A stretch of DNA of 36,839 nucleotides from Acidobacteriota bacterium (GTDB taxonomy: Bacteria; Acidobacteriota; Terriglobia; Bryobacterales; Bryobacteraceae): positions 1 through 36,839 of the forward strand of contig JACRKW010000070.1 of assembly GCA_016215215.1 (NCBI GenBank), read 5' to 3'. Positions within the stretch are counted from its first letter, which is position 1; each line of letters starts with the position of its first letter. Below the pieces are notes generated by a model. The model saw only the letters and a list, made by a program, of their open reading frames with translations, was not told the DNA's origin and did not search any database. Shown here piece by piece: positions 7,555-15,451 of this stretch. Position numbers and translations under genes: made by a program.

Positions 7555-9353
7555 TCCTTGTACTGGAGCTGGTAGAGCTTCCAGTAGATGCCTCTGGCGG
7601 CCAGCAACTCCTGGTGCGTGCCGGTCTCGCGCAGTTTGCCTTTGTGGAGCACCAGGATGCGGTCTGCCCGCTGGATGGTGCTGAGGCGATGGGCGATGAT
7701 GATGCTGGTCCGGCCTTCCACCATGCGCTCCAGGGCCTCACGCACCTTGATCTCGGTTTCGGTGTCGACGCTGGAGGTGGCCTCGTCCAGAATCAGGCAG
7801 CTTGGGTTGTGAGCCAGCGCGCGGGCAAAGCCGATCAGTTGCTTCTGCCCGGTGGAAAGGCCCGTCCCGCGTTCGAGTACCGGGTGGTCGAAGCCCTGCG
7901 GCAGCTCGCGCACGAAATCGATCAGGTTCACCTGCTCGGCGGCCAGTTCCAGCGCGCCGTCGTCCAGCTTGGTGGAGCCCAGCCGGATGTTGCCGCCGAT
8001 GGTACCGGTGAAGAGGTGGGGGTCTTGCAGCACTACGCCGAAATGGCGCCGCAGATCGCGCGGATCGAAGTCGCGGATGTCCACACCGCCGATGCGGATC
8101 GCGCCCTTCTGGACGTCGTAGAAACGCAGCAGCAGATTGGAGAGCGTTGTCTTGCCGGCGCCGGTGTGCCCCACGACGGCGATGACCTCGCCCGGGGCGA
8201 TGCGGAAGCTGACGTCGCGCAGCACCCAGTCCTCATCGTTGTAGGCAAACCAGACGCCGTCGAACTCGATCTCCGAACCGTTGAGCGGTGGGTGCGCCGG
8301 ATGGGCCGGAGCCTGCACATCTACACGCTGATCCAGCAGGGCAAACACGCGCTCGGCAGCCGCCAGGGCGGATTGCAGGATGTTGTATTTCTCGCTCAGA
8401 TCCTGGATGGGGCGGAACACGCGCATGCCGTACTGGAAGAAGGCCACCAGCACACCCAGCGTCAGGCCGCCGCCTCGCACCTGGATGCCTCCGTAGCTCA
8501 ACAGCCCGCACATCACCAGCATGGAGAGCAGTTCCACCACCGGATAGAACCAGCCGTAAGCGCGAATGGCGCCGCGATAGGCCACCACGTGCTGGTGATT
8601 CACCTTGTCGAAGTCCCCGGTGGCGCGCTGTTCCCGGTTGAACAACTGGAGGACCGCCATGCCGTTGACATGTTCCTGGAGGAATGAGTTGATGCGGGCC
8701 ACCGCCACGCGGATCTTCCGGTTGCTGGAGGCCACCGACCGGCGGAACACGATGGTCACCGCAAACACCAGCGGCAAAATCCCCATCGAGATCAGCGTCA
8801 GAGGCGGGCTCAACCGGAACATGGCGGCCAGAATGAACAGCAGCACCAGAACATCGCCCAGCAATGTGACGATCCCGGAGGCGAACAACTCGTTCAGCGC
8901 GTCCACGTCGGTCGTCAGTCTCGTTACCAGGCGGCCCACGGGACTCTTGTCGAAGAAGCGGATGTCCAGCCTCTGGGTGTGTGCCAGCAGTCTGCTGCGC
9001 AGATCGAACATCGCCCGCTGGCCGGTCCACTGCATCAGTAGTTGCTGGCCGAAATCTGCCATCAGACCCACCAGGATCGCGGTCAGGTAGATCAGCGAGA
9101 TCTGGATCAGCCCCTCGCGAGGGGCGGCCGACAGCCACTGCTCAAGCCACGGCAGGTTGTGCTCCGTGCTGGGCGCCAGGTACCGGTCCACCGCGATCTT
9201 GGCGAGCAGCGGCGTGAGCACCTGGAGGACGGAGTTGGCCAGCAGGCACGCCAGTGCAACCAGCACGGTGCGCCAGTAGGGCAGGGCCAGGCTGAGAAGG
9301 CGCACCAGGAGCCGTCTGTCGAATTGAGTACTGGAGACTTCCTCTTCCACCAC
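7533..9353 (-). CDS. ABC exporter, fused permease and ATPase (MdlB/MsbA-like)
   Basis: A 606-residue half-transporter: an N-terminal six-helix exporter domain (about residues 20-320), then an ATPase domain with Walker A GHTGAGKTT (395-403), signature LSTGQKQ (499-505) and Walker B CLILDEATSSVD (519-530). The signature reads LSTGQ, not the common LSGGQ. This variant occurs in some functional MdlB-type exporters. It is a full-length exporter half and would act as a dimer in the inner membrane; the substrate cannot be told. Two tandem GTGs (9353, 9350) open the frame 5-8 nt after a -10-like TACACT, with no Shine-Dalgarno. It is convergent with the aas operon, overlapping the GNAT by 22 bp, and divergent from the GT2 gene. 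Confidence 0.92.
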   Translation of the reverse strand: MVEEEVSSTQFDRRLLVRLLSLALPYWRTVLVALACLLANSVLQVLTPLLAKIAVDRYLAPSTEHNLPWLEQWLSAAPREGLIQISLIYLTAILVGLMADFGQQLLMQWTGQRAMFDLRSRLLAHTQRLDIRFFDKSPVGRLVTRLTTDVDALNELFASGIVTLLGDVLVLLFILAAMFRLSPPLTLISMGILPLVFAVTIVFRRSVASSNRKIRVAVARINSFLQEHVNGMAVLQLFNREQRATGDFDKVNHQHVVAYRGAIRAYGWFYPVVELLSMLVMCGLLSYGGIQVRGGGLTLGVLVAFFQYGMRVFRPIQDLSEKYNILQSALAAAERVFALLDQRVDVQAPAHPAHPPLNGSEIEFDGVWFAYNDEDWVLRDVSFRIAPGEVIAVVGHTGAGKTTLSNLLLRFYDVQKGAIRIGGVDIRDFDPRDLRRHFGVVLQDPHLFTGTIGGNIRLGSTKLDDGALELAAEQVNLIDFVRELPQGFDHPVLERGTGLSTGQKQLIGFARALAHNPSCLILDEATSSVDTETEIKVREALERMVEGRTSIIIAHRLSTIQRADRILVLHKGKLRETGTHQELLAARGIYWKLYQLQYKDQETRRK

Positions 9354-9358
9354 CTATC

Positions 9359-9398
9359 AGTGTAGCCCGCGGCTCGGCCGCGGAAGGCTCGGTACAAT
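9359..9398. promoter_or_regulatory. Divergent -10-like pair between ABC exporter and GT2 genes
   Basis: The 51-bp gap contains GGCTACACT on the minus strand (hexamer 9359-9364, 5 nt before GTG 9353) and GGTACAATG on the plus strand (hexamer 9393-9398, 6 nt before TTG 9405). Neither start has a Shine-Dalgarno sequence at normal spacing, so both transcripts may be leaderless. Confidence 0.5.
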
Positions 9399-9404
9399 GG
9401 AAGC

Positions 9405-10142
9405 TTGCCCCGCAGTCTCTTCATCGTGATGCCCGTGTTCAACGAGGAGGCTTGCATTGGGGCCGTGGTGGAGCAGTGGCTGGCCGAGGCCCGGCGGGTG
9501 GACGGCGCCAGGATGCTTTTGGTCGACGACGGTTCGCGCGATTCCACCCCCGCTGTGTTGGCCGCGCTTGCCCGCTCTCATCCGGACCTCACCGTGATCC
9601 ACCAGGAAAACTCCGGCCACGGCGCGGCGGTGCTGCGCGCCTACCGGGAAGCCCTCGCTCTGGGCTGCGAGTGGGTGTTCCAAACCGACAGCGACGCCCA
9701 ATTCGATGCGGCGGATTTCGACCTGCTCTGGCGCCGCAGGTCGGAGGCGCCTTTTCTTCTCGGCTGGCGCGCCACCAGGCAGGACGCCTCCACCAGGATT
9801 CGCCTGAGCCGCATCCACGCGCTACTGCTGCGCGTCCTGTTCGGAGTGAACCTGAGTGATCCAAACGTGCCTTTCCGCCTGATGCGAGCCTCGCTTCTGA
9901 AGCGCTATCTGGATATCGTGCCGCCCGGCGTCTTCGCGCCCAACGTGCTCCTCTCTGTGCTGGCCGCCCGCGAGGGCCTGCTGCCCGGCCAGATTCCCGT
10001 AACCCACCGGAGACGCGACACCGGCGCGGTGTCCATCCGCGGATGGAAGACACTGAAGACTGCGGCTCGCTGCGTGCGAGAGTATTGGGCCTTTCGCTCG
10101 TTGCTCAACGACAAGGGGGGCCGCCGGCCGGCGGAATTATGA
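9405..10142 (+). CDS. Family 2 glycosyltransferase
   Basis: A 245-residue cytosolic GT-A protein. It has the family opening SLFIVMPVFNEEACIGAVVE, VDDGSRDSTP at about residues 40-49, 'ENSGHGAAVLRAY' and a DSD metal-binding motif in FQTDSDAQF near residue 90. This is the polyprenol-phosphate mannosyl/glucosyltransferase-like subgroup, without the C-terminal membrane helices some members have. The TTG at 9405 is chosen because the conserved first strand starts just after it. The next ATG (9429) would cut that strand. A -10-like TACAAT lies 6 nt before the TTG. Its stop overlaps truB (ATGA). The sugar and acceptor are unknown. Confidence 0.85.
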   Translation: MPRSLFIVMPVFNEEACIGAVVEQWLAEARRVDGARMLLVDDGSRDSTPAVLAALARSHPDLTVIHQENSGHGAAVLRAYREALALGCEWVFQTDSDAQFDAADFDLLWRRRSEAPFLLGWRATRQDASTRIRLSRIHALLLRVLFGVNLSDPNVPFRLMRASLLKRYLDIVPPGVFAPNVLLSVLAAREGLLPGQIPVTHRRRDTGAVSIRGWKTLKTAARCVREYWAFRSLLNDKGGRRPAEL

Positions 10143-11020
10143 ACGGCGTCATCGTAGTGGACAAACCCGCCGGCTGGACTTCTCACGATGTCGTCAACCG
10201 CATGCGGCGCATCGCCGGCACGAAGAAGGTTGGCCACCTCGGCACGCTCGACCCTCTGGCTACCGGCGTGCTCCCCCTGCTGGTCAACCGCGCTACGCGG
10301 CTCGCTCAGTTCTTCACGGCGAACGAGAAGACCTACGAGGGTCTGGTGCGCTTCGGTTGGGCCACCGGCTCATACGACGCCGACGGTGAGCCCACCTCCG
10401 CGCCGGTGCCGCCCGAGTTGACCGCGGAGCGCGTGGAGGGGGTTTTCTCGGCTTTCCGCGGCACTTTTCAGCAGACTCCTCCGCCGGTCTCGGCGAAGAA
10501 GATCGGCGGCAGGCCCGCCTATGAACTGGCGAGGAAGAAGATCGAGTTCGAGCTTCGGCCGGTCGAGGTGACCGTGCATTCTCTGGAGGTGCTCGCCATC
10601 GACGGCGACGATGTGCGCCTGCGCCTGCGCTGCAGCGCGGGGACCTATGTCCGCTCCATCGCCCACGAGGCCGGCTTGCGGCTGGGCTGCGGTGCTTTCC
10701 TGCAGGCCCTGCGGCGTACCGCCTCCGGCGGTTTCAGCATCGGCCAGGCCCGGACGCTCGACGAATTGGCCGAGTTGGCCGCCGCGCAGAGGCTCGCCGA
10801 GGCGCTGATTCCCGCCGCCGAGCTTCTTCCCGAAATGCCGCTGGAGATTGTGGATCGCATCACCGAGACCCAGATCCGCCAGGGGCGCGACTTCCGCGTC
10901 TCACCCTTCCGCAGCCGAGGTGACGCGCACTTTGTGAAAGCCGCCAACCTTGATGGAGAACTCATCGGCATCGGCGAGGCCGTTCTCCCGAACGTGTACC
11001 ACCCAGCCGTCGTCCTTTAG
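10139..11020 (+). CDS. truB: tRNA pseudouridine(55) synthase
   Basis: A 293-residue TruB converts U55 of the tRNA T-loop to pseudouridine. The start MNGVIVVDKPAGWTSHDVV and the catalytic block GTLDPLATGVL (D38) are diagnostic. Further conserved stretches are 'KTYEG..RFG..T.S.D.DG' and 'RCSAGTYVRSIAHE'. The ATG at 10139 overlaps the GT2 stop and agrees with the family N-terminus; an in-frame extension further upstream is not protein-like. The C-terminal PUA-like tail is present but divergent. It is convergent with glmU, with 8 bp between stops and no terminator hairpin. In many bacteria truB follows rbfA/infB; here it is coupled to a glycosyltransferase instead. Confidence 0.96.
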   Translation: MNGVIVVDKPAGWTSHDVVNRMRRIAGTKKVGHLGTLDPLATGVLPLLVNRATRLAQFFTANEKTYEGLVRFGWATGSYDADGEPTSAPVPPELTAERVEGVFSAFRGTFQQTPPPVSAKKIGGRPAYELARKKIEFELRPVEVTVHSLEVLAIDGDDVRLRLRCSAGTYVRSIAHEAGLRLGCGAFLQALRRTASGGFSIGQARTLDELAELAAAQRLAEALIPAAELLPEMPLEIVDRITETQIRQGRDFRVSPFRSRGDAHFVKAANLDGELIGIGEAVLPNVYHPAVVL

Positions 11021-11028
11021 GAGGCAGT

Positions 11029-12426
11029 TCAGCTCTGTCTGTTCTTCTCCCTCCGCGCCCGCGCCCAATCCGCTTTGTTCGTCTGGTGTGAGCGCCCGAT
11101 CCCAAGGGCGTCGGACGGCACATGCTTGGTGATGACGCTGCCCGCGGCCACATAGCTGCCCGCGCCAATCTCCACCGGCGCCACCAGTGTTGAGTTGCTG
11201 CCTACAAACGCGCCGTCGCCGATGGCCGTTGGGTGCTTCTTCCGGCCGTCGTAGTTGCAGGTGATGGTCCCGGCGCCGATGTTGGCCCGCTCGCCGATCG
11301 TCGAGTCGCCCAGGTAGGCCAGGTGCATTGCCTTCGAGCCGGCTCCCAGGCTGGTCTTCTTCAGCTCCACGAAGTTGCCGATCTGAGCGCCCGCGCCGGC
11401 TTCCGCGCCCATCCGCAGGCGTGCGTAGGGCCCCGCCTCGGCGCCCTCGCCGAGCCGCGAATCCACTACGCTCGAAAACGCGTGTACCCTGGCACCGCGA
11501 GCCAGCTCCGAGTTCTCCAGAATGGAGCAAGCCCCCACAACGCACTCCTCGCCGAGCCTGGTGGCGCCCAGCAACTGCACGAAAGGGCCGATCAGCGTGT
11601 CGCGGCCCACCTCTACATCCAGGTCGATGGTGACGGTCTCCGGCTTCTCGATCGTGACGCCGGCCAGCATGAGTTCCCGCGCTTTGCGCCCGCGGAAGAT
11701 GCGGTCCACGTAGGCCAGTTCGACGCGCGTGTTGATGCCCAAAATCTCGTTCGGGTCGTCGATCGGCAATGGTAATGTCACGTGGCCTGACTCGTTCAGG
11801 TTCGCCACCAGGTCAGTCAGGTAGATTTCTCCGCTGGCCGGATTGGGCTCTACTGCAGCAAGGTGCGGCCAAAGCAGGCGCGCCTCAAAGCAGTAGATGC
11901 CGGAGTTGATCTCCGTGATGCCCTTCTGCTCCTCGCTGGCGGCCTTCTCTTCGACGATTCCTTCCACCCGTCCTCCGGCTCCGCGGACGATGCGCCCGTA
12001 GCCCGTGGGGTCCTTCAAGTGCGTCGTGATCACGGTGGCTGCGGCGCCTGAGACGGCATGTTGCTCCATCAACCGCTGCAGCGTGGCCGGCGAGATGAGA
12101 GGGCAATCGCCGTACAGCACCACGACGCGCCCCTCGCCGATGCCTGCCGTCTCGGCGCAGCAGAGCAACGCGTGGCCGGTGCCACGCTGCTCGGCCTGGA
12201 CCTGAAACCGGATTCCGTATCCTTCCACCATCGCTCGAACCTGTCCGGCCTGGTGTCCGATCACGGCCGTGGTTCGCTCCGGCGGGGCGATGCTGTGCGA
12301 GGCTCGCAGTACGTGCTCCAGCAGGCAGGCGCCCCCGGCGCGGTGCAGGACCTTGGCCAGCCCCGATTTCATTCGAGTGCCTAGCCCGGCAGCCAGAATC
12401 ACGACTGATACAGGTTGATTGGTCAT
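11029..12426 (-). CDS. glmU: Bifunctional GlcN-1-P acetyltransferase / GlcNAc-1-P uridyltransferase
   Basis: This enzyme makes UDP-GlcNAc for peptidoglycan and lipopolysaccharide. The N-terminal pyrophosphorylase has VVILAAGLGTRMKSGLAKVL near residue 8, 'QAEQRGTGHALL' and 'LYGDCPL'. The C-terminal left-handed beta-helix shows repeated hexapeptides, then FVELKKTSLGAGSKAMHLAY and GAGTITCNYDGRKKHPT. I place the start at ATG 12426 (465 aa) because the conserved first strand begins a few residues later. A GTG at 12477 overlapping the yvcK stop (GTGA) would add 17 residues and cannot be excluded. It follows yvcK in the same operon, linking UDP-GlcNAc synthesis to its sensor. Confidence 0.96.
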   Translation of the reverse strand: MTNQPVSVVILAAGLGTRMKSGLAKVLHRAGGACLLEHVLRASHSIAPPERTTAVIGHQAGQVRAMVEGYGIRFQVQAEQRGTGHALLCCAETAGIGEGRVVVLYGDCPLISPATLQRLMEQHAVSGAAATVITTHLKDPTGYGRIVRGAGGRVEGIVEEKAASEEQKGITEINSGIYCFEARLLWPHLAAVEPNPASGEIYLTDLVANLNESGHVTLPLPIDDPNEILGINTRVELAYVDRIFRGRKARELMLAGVTIEKPETVTIDLDVEVGRDTLIGPFVQLLGATRLGEECVVGACSILENSELARGARVHAFSSVVDSRLGEGAEAGPYARLRMGAEAGAGAQIGNFVELKKTSLGAGSKAMHLAYLGDSTIGERANIGAGTITCNYDGRKKHPTAIGDGAFVGSNSTLVAPVEIGAGSYVAAGSVITKHVPSDALGIGRSHQTNKADWARARREKNRQS

Positions 12427-12473
12427 ATGTGAATGCACGCTCTTCTGTGATTGTAGGAGGAAGCCGGACGCCT

Positions 12474-13538
12474 TCACCGGGCGGTCTTTGCCTGTCCCAG
12501 CAGCCTGCGCCGGCGCCCGCCGCGGGCGAGCCCTACCACGGCACGGGCCAGTAGGTCTGAGTCGTGGCGGACCTGCGTACCTGGCGCCAGCAGCGGCAGC
12601 CCGACAATCTTCACCCCCAGCGCTTCAATGCGCCGCAGATCATTGAACACGGGCATCGCTTGAGTCCGGGCGTAGCGTGCCAGCAGCGCCTTGCTCACCG
12701 GTGCGGTGTTCACAACCGCGCAGTCCACCAGCGCTCTGCCCGCGTGCTTCAGCACCGCCTCTACGTGGTCGGCCGCCGACATCCCAGTGGTTTCCCCCGG
12801 TTGCGACATCAGGTTCACCAGGCATGCCTTGACCGCGGGCGAGTGCTGGATGGCCTGCGGGATTCCGGCCACCAACAGGTTCGGCGCCACGCTCGTGTAC
12901 AGGCTTCCCGGCCCAAACGTGATGACGTCCGCCTCCCGGATGGCGGCCAGCGTCTCCGCCATAGGTTTGACGTCTGGCGGCTCGAGCTCGATCAACTCGA
13001 TGGGCGATTCGCTCCGGCTGATCCGTGACTCTCCGGTCACCGTCTGGCCGTTGCGCAGGTGCGCCTTCAAAGTCACGTTGGCCGCTGTCGAGGGGAAGAT
13101 GTCTCCGGCGATGGCCAGAACTTCTGAACTCAGACGCACCGCCTTCGGAAAATCTCCAGTGATCTGCGTCAGCGCCGCCAGAAACAGGTTCCCGAAGCTG
13201 TGCCCCTTCAGGCCGCGCCCCGCCGAGAAGCGATGCTGGAACAGCTTGGCCAGCAGCATCTCGTCTTCCGACAGCGCCACCATGCAGTTCCGGATGTCTC
13301 CCGGCGGCAGGATGTCGAATTCCCGCCTCAGCCGGCCAGAGCTTCCCCCGTCATCGGTCGCCGTCACCACGGCTGTGATCTGCACCGCCGGGCTAAGCCA
13401 CCCGCGCCCGGAATCGAACGCGGGCACGTAGCGCTTCAGCCCCTTTAGCAGTGTCGAAAGACCCGTACCCCCGCCAATGGCGACAATGCGCAACGGCCCG
13501 GCCGCCTGGCGGGGCGCGGGGATGCTCTTCGGGGTCAC
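12474..13538 (-). CDS. yvcK: YvcK/GlmR-family UDP-sugar-binding regulator (CofD-like fold)
   Basis: This 354-residue protein has the family opening IVAIGGGTGLSTLLKGLK (GGGTG at 22-26), then 'VVTATDDGGSSGRLR', 'LPPGDIRNCMVALS', 'GHSFGNLFLAALT' and 'ITFGPGSLYTSV'. These mark the YvcK subgroup of the CofD fold, not the F420 enzyme. In Bacillus subtilis YvcK (GlmR) binds UDP-GlcNAc and adjusts flux into aminosugars. Being directly upstream of, or overlapping, glmU fits that role. It starts at GTG 13538, 4 nt after the stop of the TPR-like gene, with a TGAGGA site at the junction. The usual partner rapZ is not in the window. Confidence 0.92.
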   Translation of the reverse strand: MTPKSIPAPRQAAGPLRIVAIGGGTGLSTLLKGLKRYVPAFDSGRGWLSPAVQITAVVTATDDGGSSGRLRREFDILPPGDIRNCMVALSEDEMLLAKLFQHRFSAGRGLKGHSFGNLFLAALTQITGDFPKAVRLSSEVLAIAGDIFPSTAANVTLKAHLRNGQTVTGESRISRSESPIELIELEPPDVKPMAETLAAIREADVITFGPGSLYTSVAPNLLVAGIPQAIQHSPAVKACLVNLMSQPGETTGMSAADHVEAVLKHAGRALVDCAVVNTAPVSKALLARYARTQAMPVFNDLRRIEALGVKIVGLPLLAPGTQVRHDSDLLARAVVGLARGGRRRRLLGQAKTAR

Positions 13539-13542
13539 GTCC

Positions 13543-14094
13543 TCAGGCGGCTGGCATCTGTTCGCCGGCCACCAACTCCTTCAGTTGATGATGCTGCATC
13601 AGCGGCTGGAAATCGGCGTCGTTGCGCGCAAGCGCCCGGATGCTGCGATCTTTCGCAATCGCCTGTCTCAATTGCGCCGCGGAGGATTCGATGGCACCCA
13701 TCAGGCCCTCGGCCAGAGCCAGGGCGTACAGGTAGTGCGGCTGAGGATCTTTGGCCACCGCCGTTTCCAGGCTCGCCTTGGCTTCGCCCAGGCGTCTGGC
13801 GTTCAACAAGCTGACGCCGTAGTTGTAGTGGTCTTCTGCGCTCTTCAGCTCGAACCGGTTCTTCGACAGGCGCTGCTGGCACATCCGGCCGTACATCTGC
13901 GCGGATTCGTTCACCTGGATCAGCGGTCCGGACGAGGCTTGATCGAACTGCTCCTTGGCTTTTGCGTATGCGCCGGCCAGGAAGCTCTTCATCGCACTGG
14001 CGAAGAGGGCCTTCTGCTGCTTGGGGTCGAGTTCAGCGGCGGCAGCCGCAGTTTCGAGCGTTCTGGCTTCGGTTTGCTTCACAGACTTTTTCAT
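13543..14094 (-). CDS. TPR-like helical repeat protein, 183 aa
   Basis: No signal peptide or membrane segment is seen. The first 25 residues are charged and alanine-rich. After that come helix pairs typical of tetratricopeptide repeats: 'FASAMKSFLAGAYAKAKEQF', then 'AEDHYNYGVSLLNARRLGEA', then 'PQPHYLYALALAEGLMGAIE'. The sequence ends in a loop around 'DADFQPLMQHHQLKELVAGE'. It is probably a cytosolic scaffold. It is the first gene of the operon with yvcK and glmU, so it may be a partner in envelope precursor control (inference). The ATG at 14094 has no close Shine-Dalgarno; purine-rich AGGAAGGA lies about 20 nt upstream. The stop is 4 nt before the yvcK start. Confidence 0.8.
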   Translation of the reverse strand: MKKSVKQTEARTLETAAAAAELDPKQQKALFASAMKSFLAGAYAKAKEQFDQASSGPLIQVNESAQMYGRMCQQRLSKNRFELKSAEDHYNYGVSLLNARRLGEAKASLETAVAKDPQPHYLYALALAEGLMGAIESSAAQLRQAIAKDRSIRALARNDADFQPLMQHHQLKELVAGEQMPAA

Positions 14095-14245
14095 GGCGCC
14101 CGCTTGCGGCCGGTTCCTTCCTGACCGCTCGTGTTGGACGATTCCTACTCTAACTACCAGATTGAGCCTCGCCCGCGCAAGCTCGGACTTGTCCTCACTC
14201 CCCGGTGCGGTCGCGGCGGTGGCATGTGGAGCGCGAAGTGTCGGC

Positions 14246-14251
14246 TACAAT
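14246..14251 (+). promoter_or_regulatory. -10-like TACAAT before the 22-codon leader ORF
   Basis: TCGGCTACAATC is a near-copy of the element at 1403-1412. It ends 7 nt before the GTG at 14259 that opens a short ORF coupled to the UvrC-like gene. No clear -35 is visible. Confidence 0.5.
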
Positions 14252-14258
14252 CGAGTAC

Positions 14259-14327
14259 GTGATTCGCCAGCCGCCCTCCCGTCCGCAGGTCCGGCGCCGG
14301 GTCTCCAACTTCTGGAGAAACCGGTGA
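14259..14327 (+). CDS. Candidate 22-residue leader peptide coupled to the UvrC-like gene
   Basis: From the GTG at 14259, 7 nt after the -10-like box, the frame reads MIRQPPSRPQVRRRV followed by SNFWRNR, and its TGA (14325-14327) overlaps the GTG start of the UvrC-like gene at 14324. The peptide is very basic (eight arginines if the last is counted) and has no known family. Its position, from a probable leaderless start to an exact stop/start overlap, suggests translational coupling or attenuation. The peptide itself may have no function. It could also be chance. Confidence 0.4.
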   Translation: MIRQPPSRPQVRRRVSNFWRNR

Positions 14328-15433
14328 AAACAGTCCTCCTGGAGCCTCCCATCGACCTCGACGCTCTGCCCGAGAGCCCTGCCGTTTTCGCCATCTTCCC
14401 CACCGAAGGGCGGCCCTATCTGGCTCGTACCTCACTCCTGCGCCGCCGGCTGCGCCGTCTGCTGGGGCCGCGCGCCACTCTGTCCCGGCTGCTGAACCTT
14501 CGCGATGTCGCCCAAAGGGTGGAATACCGGCTCACCGGTTCGCGCCTCGCCTCCAGCCTCACGCTCTACGCCCTCGCCCGCCGCTACTTCCCTGAAGATT
14601 ACCAGCGCCTCATCCGGCTCCGCCTCTCGCCGTTCGTCAAGGTCCTGCTCGCCAACCAGTTCCCCCGCACCACCGTGACCATCCGCCTCAGCTCGGCCAG
14701 GGCGTTTCAATACGGACCTTTTCGTAGCCGCCCATCGGCCGAGCGGTTTGAGCAGGAGGTCCTGGATCTCTTCCAGGTCCGCCGCTGTCAGGAGGATCTG
14801 GCCGTCTCCCCCGAGCACCCCGGCTGCATCTACGGCGAGATGATGCGCTGTCTGCGCCCGTGCCAGGAGGTTGTCGGCGTCGAGGAGTACCGGAGCGAGG
14901 TGGTTCGGCTGGTAGGTTTCCTCGACAGCGGCGGGCGCAGTCTGCTGGATTCCGTCGCCGTCGCTCGCGACCGCTGCAGCGAAAACCTGGACTTTGAAGA
15001 GGCCCGCCGCCAGCACCAGCGATATCTGCGCATCGAGCAGGTGCTGAAGCTGCGCGACGAGCTGGCCTCTGACGTGGATCGCCTGTGCGGCGTGGCCGTC
15101 TCCCCTGGCGTGGAACCAGGCTGTGTCGAACTACTGTTCATGCTGGACGGCGCCTGGCTGCCCATCGTCGAATTCGCCGTCGCCTCCACCGGCAAGGAGA
15201 TGATCCCCCTCGACCGGCGTCTACGCGAATGCGTCGCCGGTCTTACGGCGCCGCGCATCACGGCCAAGGAGCGCGCCGAGCACCTCTCGCTCCTGGCGCG
15301 CTGGTATTACTCCTCCTGGCGGGATGCCGAGTGGGTCGCCTTTTCCTCTCTCGGCGATCTCCCTTACAGAAGGCTTGTTCGCGCCATCTCCAAGGCCGCC
15401 GCTGCCGTTCAGACGCCATTGTTCGGAGCCTGA
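14324..15433 (+). CDS. UvrC-like protein with degenerate GIY-YIG domain and no C-terminal nuclease
   Basis: This protein is 369 residues; full UvrC is about 600. The start GTG 14324 has GGAGA 5 nt upstream. The N-terminus aligns by eye with a GIY-YIG domain, but the GIY triplet reads AVF (20-22), YIG reads YLA (32-34), and the position of the metal-binding Glu in UvrC's 'ALLLE' is Leu (about 81). The UvrC Fe-S motif survives: C155-x12-C168-x7-C176-x3-C180, within FQYGPF...RRC...RPC. A UVR-like helix pair (LDFEEARRQHQRYLRIEQ) follows near 222-239. The RNase H-like nuclease and HhH domains are absent; the rest is unrecognised. It cannot be the ordinary repair incision enzyme. It is followed 18 bp later by tldD. 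Confidence 0.8.
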   Translation: MKTVLLEPPIDLDALPESPAVFAIFPTEGRPYLARTSLLRRRLRRLLGPRATLSRLLNLRDVAQRVEYRLTGSRLASSLTLYALARRYFPEDYQRLIRLRLSPFVKVLLANQFPRTTVTIRLSSARAFQYGPFRSRPSAERFEQEVLDLFQVRRCQEDLAVSPEHPGCIYGEMMRCLRPCQEVVGVEEYRSEVVRLVGFLDSGGRSLLDSVAVARDRCSENLDFEEARRQHQRYLRIEQVLKLRDELASDVDRLCGVAVSPGVEPGCVELLFMLDGAWLPIVEFAVASTGKEMIPLDRRLRECVAGLTAPRITAKERAEHLSLLARWYYSSWRDAEWVAFSSLGDLPYRRLVRAISKAAAAVQTPLFGA

Positions 15434-15437
15434 TTGC

Positions 15438-15443
15438 TACCCT
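15438..15443 (+). promoter_or_regulatory. -10-like TACCCT 8 nt before tldD
   Basis: GCTACCCT ends 8 nt before ATG 15452, the same geometry as other starts in the window. Here GGAG also lies 4 nt from the ATG, so a normal leadered, operon-internal start is equally possible. Confidence 0.35.
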
Positions 15444-15451
15444 GGAGTGGA

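Noticed and set aside
7362-8687. 441-codon open frame antisense to the ABC exporter
   Set aside because: It runs through the ATPase and permease codons of a clear ABC protein and shows no recognisable motif of its own.
10043-10138. In-frame N-terminal extension of truB
   Set aside because: The extension is a shadow of the GT2 3' end; ATG 10139 gives the standard TruB start.
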